DNA of 64,000 nucleotides. Origin: Pycnococcus provasolii. Lineage: Eukaryota; Chlorophyta; Pseudoscourfieldiophyceae; Pseudoscourfieldiales. A program made the translations under genes and the position numbers. How positions within the stretch are numbered: the first letter of the stretch is position 1; each line of letters starts with the position of its first letter. The stretch lies in contig CP150580.1 of the NCBI GenBank assembly GCA_049487715.1, positions 124,001 through 188,000 of the forward strand. Direction: 5' to 3'. A model generated the notes under the pieces. It was not told where the DNA came from. It saw only the letters and a program-made list of their open reading frames with translations, and searched no databases. Shown in pieces: positions 57,263-64,000 of the stretch.

Positions 57263-59197
57263 ATGCCTCGGAAAGCTCATGCTCTTCTTCTCTTCCTCAC
57301 GTCCAGCCTCCTCGTGACGCTGGCCCAAACCCAGCAGATGTACGAGCCACCGCAGGCCAACGACAGCATTGCAGTTCCGTTCTTCAACCCAAAGGCGGCA
57401 CTCGAAGGGGGACTGCGCGCTGCCGCTGTCAATAACGATACGGCCGTTCAAACGCAGGAAGTCTTAAGCGTGCTCCTTTCGTTCACAAACACGTCAGCGA
57501 TGGAGGCCACGTGCAGCCAGAACACGAAGTGCGTGTCCGTCTTTCCGCTTCTGGCAATGGCGTCGTTTCAAGGATCACGCGAAGACATCGACAACCTGCG
57601 CCGTACACTGGGGCCGAGCTTACTTGCGTTCGTTGACGGGGACATCAGCGTGAGTGTGCTCATGCTCAACGGAACGGGCAGCACTGACGACAACGACGAC
57701 TTCGATTACTACGGCGAATACGAGTACGTGGGTATGCAGACAACCAACGGCATACCGTGGGGTGTGGACCGCCTCGACGGAAGTGTTGACGGCAAAGCGC
57801 CGGCGGAAGGCGGACGTGGTGCTCACGTCTTCGTCCTCGACTCGGGCATTGACGCAAGCCACCCCTCTTTCGCTGGTCGTCTCTCAACCTCAAAGGACTT
57901 CGTGGGTGACAGGCGTGGCACCCAGGACTGCCATGGACATGGTACACACGTCGCAGGAACTGCCGCAGGCACGGGTTTCGGAGTTGCCACGCAAAGCACG
58001 CTTCACGCCGTCCGTGTGCTCGGATGTATGGGCGGTGGCAGTGGTTCTGGCGTCATCGCAGCTCTGGAGTGGACACTTGCCGAGGTTCAGCGTCTGCAGC
58101 TTGAAAACAAGTCCGTTGTCGTGCTCAGTCTTGGTGGCGGGCGATCTAAGGCTCTTGACACCGCAGTGGCAAAGACGGCAGCTGCGGGCGTGGCTGTTGT
58201 CGTCGCTGCAGGCAACGAGGGACAAGACACGCGCATGGTTAGTCCAGCGGCAGAGCCGTCCGCAATCACCGTCGGCGCTAGTGACGTGCGTGACAAGTTT
58301 GCGTCGTTTTCGAACCATGGGCCTGGAGTGGATGTCATTGCGCCCGGCGTGAGTATTTTATCCGCGTGGAAAGGTGGGGGTTCACGGACACAAAGCGGTA
58401 CGAGCATGGCTGCTCCACATGTCGCAGGTCTCGCGGCTCTCGCACTAGCGCAGGAGGCGATGGAGCCGGCGGCGCTTGAGGCGCGACTCATCGCGAGTGC
58501 CGCGAAGGGCAGCCTGCGTGATGTGCCCGCCGGAACGGCAAACCGACTCGCGGAGGTGATTGGCACGACGACCACTGCCCCATCGCCATCGCCATCGCCG
58601 GTGCCGGTGCCGGTGCCGGTGCCTGCAACGCCGAACCCGCCTTCTCCTCTGCCTAAGTACGGCGATCCGTGCAAATCATTTGCATCCAAGAAGTCGTGCG
58701 AATCAGATGCAGCCTTGGCGTGCAAGTGGCTTGCTCGACGCTGCTACGCCACGCCACTCACGGACATCATTCACGCCTCGCCAGGCGAACTTCGTCTGGA
58801 TCCTATCGCTTCGCGTGCCAAGGCGCGACGCCTTGGCATCCAGCTTGGGCGCATGTCGACGCTATCAGACTCCGGCTGTGAGACGTCACGCGACGGCGAA
58901 CGCCTGTTCGAGTTGGTTGAGGTGCGCGGTGTCGCTCCACTGGGCGTGGTGGACGTCGTCATTGGCTCGACCCTGGCGTCTGGCTCGAGTGGCGTGCGAT
59001 ACCCGTGGCCCAAGTCGTGCTCGAATGTGGATCCTTCGCTTGGCCTTCAATCTGCTCGCGCAGCCTTACGTGTCGTGGCGGATCCGTACGGCAAGGCGGC
59101 TGTGCGCATTCGCGTCGCGGCATGTGGGGTGGAGAAGTGGATTGCTGTGGAGCCCAGTGCGTGCCGCAATACAGTAGCCACCGCACTCCTTTTTTAA
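57263..59197 (+). CDS. Secreted subtilisin-like serine protease (S8)
   Basis: 644 residues from ATG 57263. A classical signal peptide (HALLLFLTSSLLVTLAQTQ) leads, then an inhibitor-like prodomain (~residues 30-155). The catalytic triad is complete and ordered: Asp in VFVLDSGIDASHP (~192), His in DCHGHGTHVAGTAAG (~230), Ser in SGTSMAAPHVAGL (~380); the oxyanion Asn is in VVAAGNEGQD (~317). A Pro/Val-rich linker follows (SPSPVPVPVPVPATPNPP), then a Cys-containing tail (~residues 470-644) without a familiar domain. It should be exported and autoprocessed. Substrates unknown. Confidence 0.93.
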   Translation: MPRKAHALLLFLTSSLLVTLAQTQQMYEPPQANDSIAVPFFNPKAALEGGLRAAAVNNDTAVQTQEVLSVLLSFTNTSAMEATCSQNTKCVSVFPLLAMASFQGSREDIDNLRRTLGPSLLAFVDGDISVSVLMLNGTGSTDDNDDFDYYGEYEYVGMQTTNGIPWGVDRLDGSVDGKAPAEGGRGAHVFVLDSGIDASHPSFAGRLSTSKDFVGDRRGTQDCHGHGTHVAGTAAGTGFGVATQSTLHAVRVLGCMGGGSGSGVIAALEWTLAEVQRLQLENKSVVVLSLGGGRSKALDTAVAKTAAAGVAVVVAAGNEGQDTRMVSPAAEPSAITVGASDVRDKFASFSNHGPGVDVIAPGVSILSAWKGGGSRTQSGTSMAAPHVAGLAALALAQEAMEPAALEARLIASAAKGSLRDVPAGTANRLAEVIGTTTTAPSPSPSPVPVPVPVPATPNPPSPLPKYGDPCKSFASKKSCESDAALACKWLARRCYATPLTDIIHASPGELRLDPIASRAKARRLGIQLGRMSTLSDSGCETSRDGERLFELVEVRGVAPLGVVDVVIGSTLASGSSGVRYPWPKSCSNVDPSLGLQSARAALRVVADPYGKAAVRIRVAACGVEKWIAVEPSACRNTVATALLF

Positions 59198-59493
59198 AAT
59201 TGAATTGAAGAAGAATTTGCTGCTTGGAGGTCTACGCGCAAAAATAATTTTGAATGATTACATACATACATTACATAGTTGCTTGATGGAGAAGAAGAAG
59301 AGATGACATGATTTTATTTTTTATTTATTCGTACGAATACAGTACTTTTTACTACTTACCGTACAACTTTGTAAGCATAATAGGACCACACCGGCCAATG
59401 CTTAATAAGAATTGAAAAGCCTTCGAATGGACGACCGCTGGACAAAGTAAAGTACATTCTATTACTGAATGAGCAACAACTTGGACTGGGTCG

Positions 59494-59985
59494 TTAGTTT
59501 TCCTTCCATTGGTGCTGACACGCGTTATTGCAGCACAAGTAGAATATGGTTGCTGGTTCGTCGGCCGACCTGGTTTGCACTTCTCGAAAGAACGCCTCGT
59601 GATGGTTGCACTTTGGACACGTCGCTTCCGTTTTCGCAACGTTCTTCCAGGCATCCTCGCCCCCGAGCACGTCATCGACACTCTTGGGCGTTAGCGTGAC
59701 TGGCAGTTCGAGTCCCTTGGGGTCTGAGAACTGGTACCCGCACATGTGGCAGAACCACCCGTACCTGTTAACTTTGGTCGTGTCGCTCGTTCTTTCTTCG
59801 AATACTAGCATGTGTCCGTCTAGTGGGCAGAAGAGAATAGGTCCTGGTTTGTACGTTGGGTTTCGGTCGAGGAGGTTCGGTTTCTTCGTCGCCGTGCTGT
59901 GCTCGTCGTTGCTTGGCAGAGGCTGGTGGTCTTCGTCGGAGTCGTCACTGGGACGAGTGGACGCGGCGACACCCCGGGGCGGCAT
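59494..59985 (-). CDS. RNA polymerase III subunit RPC11 (C11/POLR3K)
   Basis: 163 residues. After a ~45-residue acidic extension comes the N-terminal zinc ribbon (ILFCPLDGHMLVFEE, then FCHMCGYQF), a linker with VDDVLGGEDAWKNV, and the C-terminal TFIIS-like ribbon CPKCNHHEAFFREVQ, the acidic hairpin TRSADEPATIFY, and LCCNNACQHQWKEN. The linker VDDVLGG.xAW and QTRSADEP..FY match RPC11 rather than Pol II RPB9. C11 gives Pol III its RNA cleavage activity and helps termination and re-initiation. The N-terminal extension is longer than in yeast. The cysteine in the first knuckle is CPLD rather than CPxC, so one zinc ligand may be replaced. Confidence 0.85.
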   Translation of the reverse strand: MPPRGVAASTRPSDDSDEDHQPLPSNDEHSTATKKPNLLDRNPTYKPGPILFCPLDGHMLVFEERTSDTTKVNRYGWFCHMCGYQFSDPKGLELPVTLTPKSVDDVLGGEDAWKNVAKTEATCPKCNHHEAFFREVQTRSADEPATIFYLCCNNACQHQWKEN

Positions 59986-60434
59986 GGTCTGCTGCTCCGG
60001 CGAGATGCGGCGCCGAAGGAAATGTCCGTTTGTCCCGGCGGCTGGCTGGTTGGCAAGTCACAAACCCCCAACTGTATGGATCTGGCCTAGGAAGTAGAAC
60101 CCCGAATTTCCGCCCCTGGGAAGTTGAAAACAAGTTGAAAAAAAGATCAGGAAGTTCGCTTCGAAGCAACGGTGCTGTGCGCTTCCCCTCCCCAGTACTA
60201 CGATACGGTGGAAGGTACAAGGAAGGTGTTCGATCTCCGACAGGTGGAGGGAGGGGAAGGGAGGGGACTTCCTTCCCCCCCCACCCTTCAAGCACACCAA
60301 TCTATACCTGGGGGAGCCGGCTCATCGAAGCAGAGGTGGGCGCGCCGCCAACGGACCTTCGTGCACAGCGGCAGGGGCGCTGCACAACCGCTCCAAGCAC
60401 ACGCGGAGCACACGCGAGTGCAAATACGACAAAT
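59986..60434. promoter_or_regulatory. Divergent spacer between RPC11 and the TTM1/2-like gene
   Basis: 449 bp between two divergent start codons. The plus frame is open right through, as a leader extension of the TTM gene, but that stretch is Pro/Arg/Ser-rich without motifs. G-rich purine runs (GAGGGAGGGGAAGGGAGGGG near 60247) lie about 180 bp before the TTM start. Promoter role inferred from position. Confidence 0.35.
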
Positions 60435-62648
60435 ATGACCACCGTGGACACGATCCGACCGGCGGACCACCAACCATCGGAAATACCACCTGCCGTGGGC
60501 GTCGGGTACGTCGCAACGAATGGGGGCACCACCGTGCACCACGACGGGCTGCACAGGCGCACGTCCTCCAACGGATCCATCCCGCACGCGCACGCGGCAC
60601 TTACGCACGAACCGCGAGCAACGCCAACCAAGTTCGCAGCCAACGGTGGTGGATCGTCGCTCCTGAAAAACTGGCTGCAGATTAGACAAAACCCTGATGG
60701 GAGGTACGACCTCGAACCGATCTGCGACGAGCTCTCGTTCGAAAAGGGGTTCTTTCTATTCGTGCGCGCCATCCAACAGCTCAAAGCGGTCACGGACGAG
60801 ACCATAATCGTCGGACTCGCAGGACCGAGCGGTGCGGGTAAGACGGTATTCAGCCAGAAAGTATGCGACTTCATCGACGGCGTCGCAGTCCTGTCCATGG
60901 ACATGTACAACGACGGAACGCGCGTCGTCGACGACAACTTCGACGACCCACGACTCACAGACTACGACCTCCTGATGGAAAACTTGACGAAACTTCGCGC
61001 AGGCTACGAGTGCGAGGCGCCCATCTATGACTTCAAGACGAGCACGCGCGTCGGGTACCGCAAGGTTCCCGTGCCGCCGAGCAAGGTGGTGGTCGTCGAG
61101 GGTATTTACGCTCTCTCCGACCGACTGAGACCTTTGTTGGACCTTCGGGTCTCCATCACAGGAGGCGTGCACTTCGACCTCGTCAAGCGCGTGATGCGCG
61201 ACGTCTCACGGAGCGGCCAGCAGCCCCAGGCTATCATCCAGCAAATCAGCGAGACGGTGTATCCCATGTACAAAGCGTTCATCGAGCCGGACCTCCAAAC
61301 GGCACACCTGCGAATCGTCAACACGTTCAACCCATTCAGCGGATTCCAGGATCCCGTATTCATTCTCAAAAGTGACCGCGTCGAAAATATCACGAACGAG
61401 CGAATTGCCGCGCTGTTCGGTGGACCGGATCGGTACGTGAAGGAACATGTTGAAACGCATGACATCTACCTTCTGCCACCTGGCGAAGATCCGGAGACTT
61501 GCAACACATGGCTTCGCATGCGAAATCGAGAAGGCATTTACAGCCTCATGTTCGAAGAGTGGCTTACCGACGACCCTTTCGTCATCTCACCGCGCATCTC
61601 CTTCGACGTGTCCGTGCGCGTTCTTGGCGGACTCATGGCGCTTGGTTACGAAATCGGAAGCATCGTGAGGCGGTCGAGCACGCACTACAGGCATCTGCCC
61701 GAGATGAAGAAGAGCGGAAGCTCAAATAGCACGCTCACGTCGCCGATGCCATCGCCGAAAAAGGGTGCCAGTCCGTACAGCGGCACCCGATCAGGCAGCA
61801 CTGACGCAGACAATGCTGGACCTCCCGCTCCTCCTGCGCCAGCATCACCCGACGACGTAGCCGAGGAAAGCTTTGACAAGAGGTTTGGTACTTCCAGCGG
61901 ATGGAGCTCTGACAGTCAGTTTGCAGTTAAGGTGGATCACTTCGCGGGACTCGAGCGCGCTTACGTGAATATCCAGGGGCGGAATCGCGATGAAGTGGCG
62001 GCTGCGGGACGCATCCTCGGCCTGGACAACTCGTACATCGCACAGTCGTACATTGAGCTTCTGCAGCTTGAAAGTCTGACCAAGGAGATGAACAGCGAGA
62101 CGGCGTACCTCCGTGAGTCGTATATGCAGCAAATTGCAATGCAGGGTGGCTCGGCAACGCCACCTGCCGCCACATTCGGTTCGCCGATCGAAAAGCGCGA
62201 CGCGAGCAATGCGGCGCCTCCCGCTCATGTGGCAGGCGAGGAGATATCCACGGCGCCGAGGAGAAAAGCTGCGCTGATCTCAACCCCATCCAAGCCTTTG
62301 GTGAAAACACCATCCAAAACGATGGTGAATGGAGGCCACACTGGCTCGGCATTGAATCTCAACGCAATGAATTTTGGGGGAAACAAAAGTGAGGGTAATC
62401 TCGCGTACATGCGTGGGAAGACTGTCGCTGACGCTCTCGAGCGCGCAGCTAGCGCTGCGGAGGCGCAGGTGGAAGCACTTGAGAACATTTCAAAATCCAT
62501 GGCGGCGGCGGCAGAATCGATGGCCTCAGCAAGACAGCGGTCTCATACCATGCAGTCTGACAATGCGAGCGTTACAACAACCTCGACGATGGCAGTCACG
62601 GCAGCCTTGGCGGGCGTTGCATTAGGCGCATGGCTGGCACGCAGATAA
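60435..62648 (+). CDS. TTM1/TTM2-like protein: uridine-kinase-like P-loop domain, CYTH domain, tail anchor
   Basis: 737 residues from ATG 60435; the frame is open upstream for 193 codons but that part looks untranslated. A uridine/phosphoribulokinase-like P-loop (IVGLAGPSGAGKT, ~residue 130) begins the kinase-like domain, with DDPRLTDYDLL, PIYDFKTSTRVGYRKVP and the VVVVEGIYALSDRLRP strand. A CYTH (triphosphate tunnel) domain starts near VFILKSDRVENI. The last ~25 residues are a hydrophobic tail (TAALAGVALGAWLARR), a C-terminal membrane anchor. This order is that of plant TTM1/TTM2, outer mitochondrial membrane proteins with pyrophosphatase activity linked to senescence and immunity. Long Ser/Pro linkers between domains vary. 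Good green-lineage marker. Confidence 0.88.
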   Translation: MTTVDTIRPADHQPSEIPPAVGVGYVATNGGTTVHHDGLHRRTSSNGSIPHAHAALTHEPRATPTKFAANGGGSSLLKNWLQIRQNPDGRYDLEPICDELSFEKGFFLFVRAIQQLKAVTDETIIVGLAGPSGAGKTVFSQKVCDFIDGVAVLSMDMYNDGTRVVDDNFDDPRLTDYDLLMENLTKLRAGYECEAPIYDFKTSTRVGYRKVPVPPSKVVVVEGIYALSDRLRPLLDLRVSITGGVHFDLVKRVMRDVSRSGQQPQAIIQQISETVYPMYKAFIEPDLQTAHLRIVNTFNPFSGFQDPVFILKSDRVENITNERIAALFGGPDRYVKEHVETHDIYLLPPGEDPETCNTWLRMRNREGIYSLMFEEWLTDDPFVISPRISFDVSVRVLGGLMALGYEIGSIVRRSSTHYRHLPEMKKSGSSNSTLTSPMPSPKKGASPYSGTRSGSTDADNAGPPAPPAPASPDDVAEESFDKRFGTSSGWSSDSQFAVKVDHFAGLERAYVNIQGRNRDEVAAAGRILGLDNSYIAQSYIELLQLESLTKEMNSETAYLRESYMQQIAMQGGSATPPAATFGSPIEKRDASNAAPPAHVAGEEISTAPRRKAALISTPSKPLVKTPSKTMVNGGHTGSALNLNAMNFGGNKSEGNLAYMRGKTVADALERAASAAEAQVEALENISKSMAAAAESMASARQRSHTMQSDNASVTTTSTMAVTAALAGVALGAWLARR

Positions 62649-63145
62649 AAAAGGAAATAAAAAAACTTTGAGTAAATCAAGCCACTGTTCATAATACACT
62701 CATGATTGAAATTTACATACAAATTACTGTATATTGCGTGCGATTCGTACAATCTGGCCCGTTAACTTGCCTTCGAAAGCCTCCTTGGCCACGGCTTGCA
62801 CACTTTTAAGCCGTGCGCACGCAAGGTGCCGCTGATGTCGGTCGCGCATGACAAGTTTCCGCTCATGTAACGCGTACTTGTACGGTTAACCTTAAGGTAG
62901 GCGATTTTTGGTTCATGTTGGCCATGCGCGGCGGAGGGTGTTCCATGAACGAGTCTGTGACATCACACCTCTCTGTGCTCCAAAGGCCCCGGCACCGAAT
63001 CTCTCACCTTCCTCGCCTCTCTGTCCGGCCCTCCCTGTCGCCCTTGCCGCAGGCCCTTGTCGCCACAAAGGTCCGCCTCGCGCTGCCCCTCGCGATCGGT
63101 TTTCGTTCAAAGGTTAATCCTGTTGCACTGTTGCCGGTGGTGGCC
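62649..63145. other. Spacer with a possible short minus-strand exon
   Basis: 497 bp. Between 62731 and 62880 a minus-strand frame with no stop reads ...YALHERKLVMRDRHQRHL, then ACARLKSVQAVAKEAF and GKLTGQIVRIARNIQ with a stop near 62731. Its charged, helical composition is gene-like, but I see no good start codon with it (ATG at MRDRHQ gives 41 residues) and no clear splice partner. I record it as unresolved. Otherwise nothing. Confidence 0.3.
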
Positions 63146-64000
63146 ATGTTCTCGCGTTGGCGTGCGTCGACCACAACCACGTCCTCACCGCACCAAACAA
63201 ACACGAAGAGTGAGGCGCCCGCAGACTACGGGGACTACGTCGAAACGCTACTTCCGTCTGTCAACGACGACGAAGGTGGCGGCATCGCCAAACTTGCACC
63301 TCGGAACGTCTACGATGCCGTAGTCGCCAAACGTGTACCAACAAGTGGCGATGTTGCGGCAGACGCTGGAGCCATCATCTTGATCGCGAGCGGACTATTC
63401 CGAGAGTTTCTGCTTATGATCGGAGACGCAGCGCAGATCGCAAGGAGAAGGTACGACGAGGAGGAGAAAAAACTCGGCGTCGACGTCGCCAGAGCGAAGC
63501 TTCGACGAGGCGGCACAGTCGTCGCGGTACTGCTGCTCGTCATGGTCGTTTTCCAGATTGCACGGTACGCCAACGATGCGTCAGAGAGGGCAGAACTCAT
63601 GCGCAGCGCCGCCTCGCGCTTTCCTGCGCCCCCACCTCCACCCGTTGACGGAACGGGAACTTGGGCCGACTCGTTCATGTTCCCAAACCTATCAGGAGAT
63701 CAGCCGCTTGGATACGACGCGTACGACCAAGGCTACGGTGCTGGTGGTGGTGGCGGCGGAAAGGCAAGGCGGCGCTTCGCGAAACCAACCTCCGAGAAGT
63801 CCGAAGCCGAAAAAGGGAAGCCACCCGCCTCACGACGAACGCCTCGATCGTCTGCGTCAACACTACCGCCCGTGGACGGCCCGCTAACTCACAAGCATGC
63901 ACTTGCGCACGCAAAGAGCCGGTCAAACTTGCCAGAGATTGGCGCGGATGGAAAGCGCATTGCTGACCACCACCACATGGCCGCGGCTGGAATCTGGCCG
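63146..64000 (+). CDS. Membrane protein of unknown family (partial, runs off the window)
   Basis: From ATG 63146 the frame is open to the window end (285 codons). It has a first hydrophobic stretch (AGAIILIASGLFREFLLMIG, ~residue 79), a basic linker (RRRYDEEEKKLGVDVARAKL), a clear transmembrane helix (TVVAVLLLVMVVFQIARY, ~residue 128), and then a Pro- and Gly-rich, Lys-rich soluble region (FPAPPPPPVDGTG, GYGAGGGGGG, ARRRFAKPTSEK, LTHKHALAHAKSRSNLPEI). No family recognised. The C-terminus is outside the window, so the full length is unknown. Confidence 0.6.
   Translation, partial: MFSRWRASTTTTSSPHQTNTKSEAPADYGDYVETLLPSVNDDEGGGIAKLAPRNVYDAVVAKRVPTSGDVAADAGAIILIASGLFREFLLMIGDAAQIARRRYDEEEKKLGVDVARAKLRRGGTVVAVLLLVMVVFQIARYANDASERAELMRSAASRFPAPPPPPVDGTGTWADSFMFPNLSGDQPLGYDAYDQGYGAGGGGGGKARRRFAKPTSEKSEAEKGKPPASRRTPRSSASTLPPVDGPLTHKHALAHAKSRSNLPEIGADGKRIADHHHMAAAGIWP

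Noticed and set aside
1-64000. tRNA or other RNA genes
   Set aside because: I searched by eye for B-box-like GGTTCGA sequences. The hits were inside coding genes and lacked an A-box or paired arms, so none is called. A covariance-model scan would decide.

Overview
The window looks like nuclear DNA of a small, gene-dense, intron-poor eukaryote. It is most likely a green alga of prasinophyte type (inference). Genes lie on both strands with short spacers, and most are single long exons. The few introns I can place are short GT-AG introns of 72-209 bp, plus one possible 41-bp intron. Several genes point to the green lineage: a cyanobacterial/plastid-type Hsp70 ending in VIDADF; a GIY-YIG plus CGFS-glutaredoxin fusion like plant GRXS16; a uridine-kinase-like plus CYTH protein with a C-terminal membrane tail like plant TTM1/TTM2; and a GT29 sialyltransferase-like enzyme. 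TTAGGG-type telomere-like repeats are scattered between genes.

Layout. 0-5 kb: a PP4 regulatory subunit R2-like protein, a CLC chloride channel/exchanger and a DUF962/Mpo1-like membrane protein. 5-6.7 kb: an accessory patch with paired direct repeats, a 38-bp perfect palindrome, a broken Ty1/copia reverse transcriptase and a telomere-like tract. 6.7-16.6 kb: an EGF-GT29 glycosyltransferase, a Mut7/EXD3-like exonuclease with a probable frameshift at its N-terminus, the splicing factor SYF1/XAB2 and a Lin0512-family protein. 17.4-21 kb: plastid-type Hsp70 and a GDT1/TMEM165 transporter. 21.3-23.4 kb: a mobile-element island with a 77-bp direct repeat and a tyrosine recombinase fused to a chromodomain and a PHD finger, interrupted by one in-frame stop. 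24-34 kb: a membrane-anchored M14 carboxypeptidase and a ~2050-residue coiled-coil protein with a putative N-myristoylation start, recovered by splicing a small first exon.

34-47 kb is a housekeeping block: TPR-metallophosphoesterase, eIF3j, GRXS16-like, Pol III subunit RPC9, MICOS subunit MIC10 (spliced), EF-hand TMEM65, an Ala-rich small protein, a class I aminotransferase, FAM210/DUF1279 and an alpha/beta hydrolase, followed by a ~200-bp foldback element. 47-64 kb: a NEK-like kinase, a GNAT-like membrane protein, Mediator subunit MED15 (spliced, with a 73-bp hairpin over its stop codon), an unknown membrane protein, a secreted subtilase, Pol III subunit RPC11, a TTM1/2-like protein and a membrane protein running off the end.

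Functionally the set is mostly housekeeping: RNA polymerase III (two subunits), Mediator, splicing, translation initiation, mitochondrial inner membrane (MIC10, FAM210, perhaps TMEM65), plastid proteostasis and Fe-S/redox, and Golgi glycosylation and ion transport. Mobile or structured DNA is confined to spacers. GGATCC-centred motifs recur in the spacers, often upstream of start codons.
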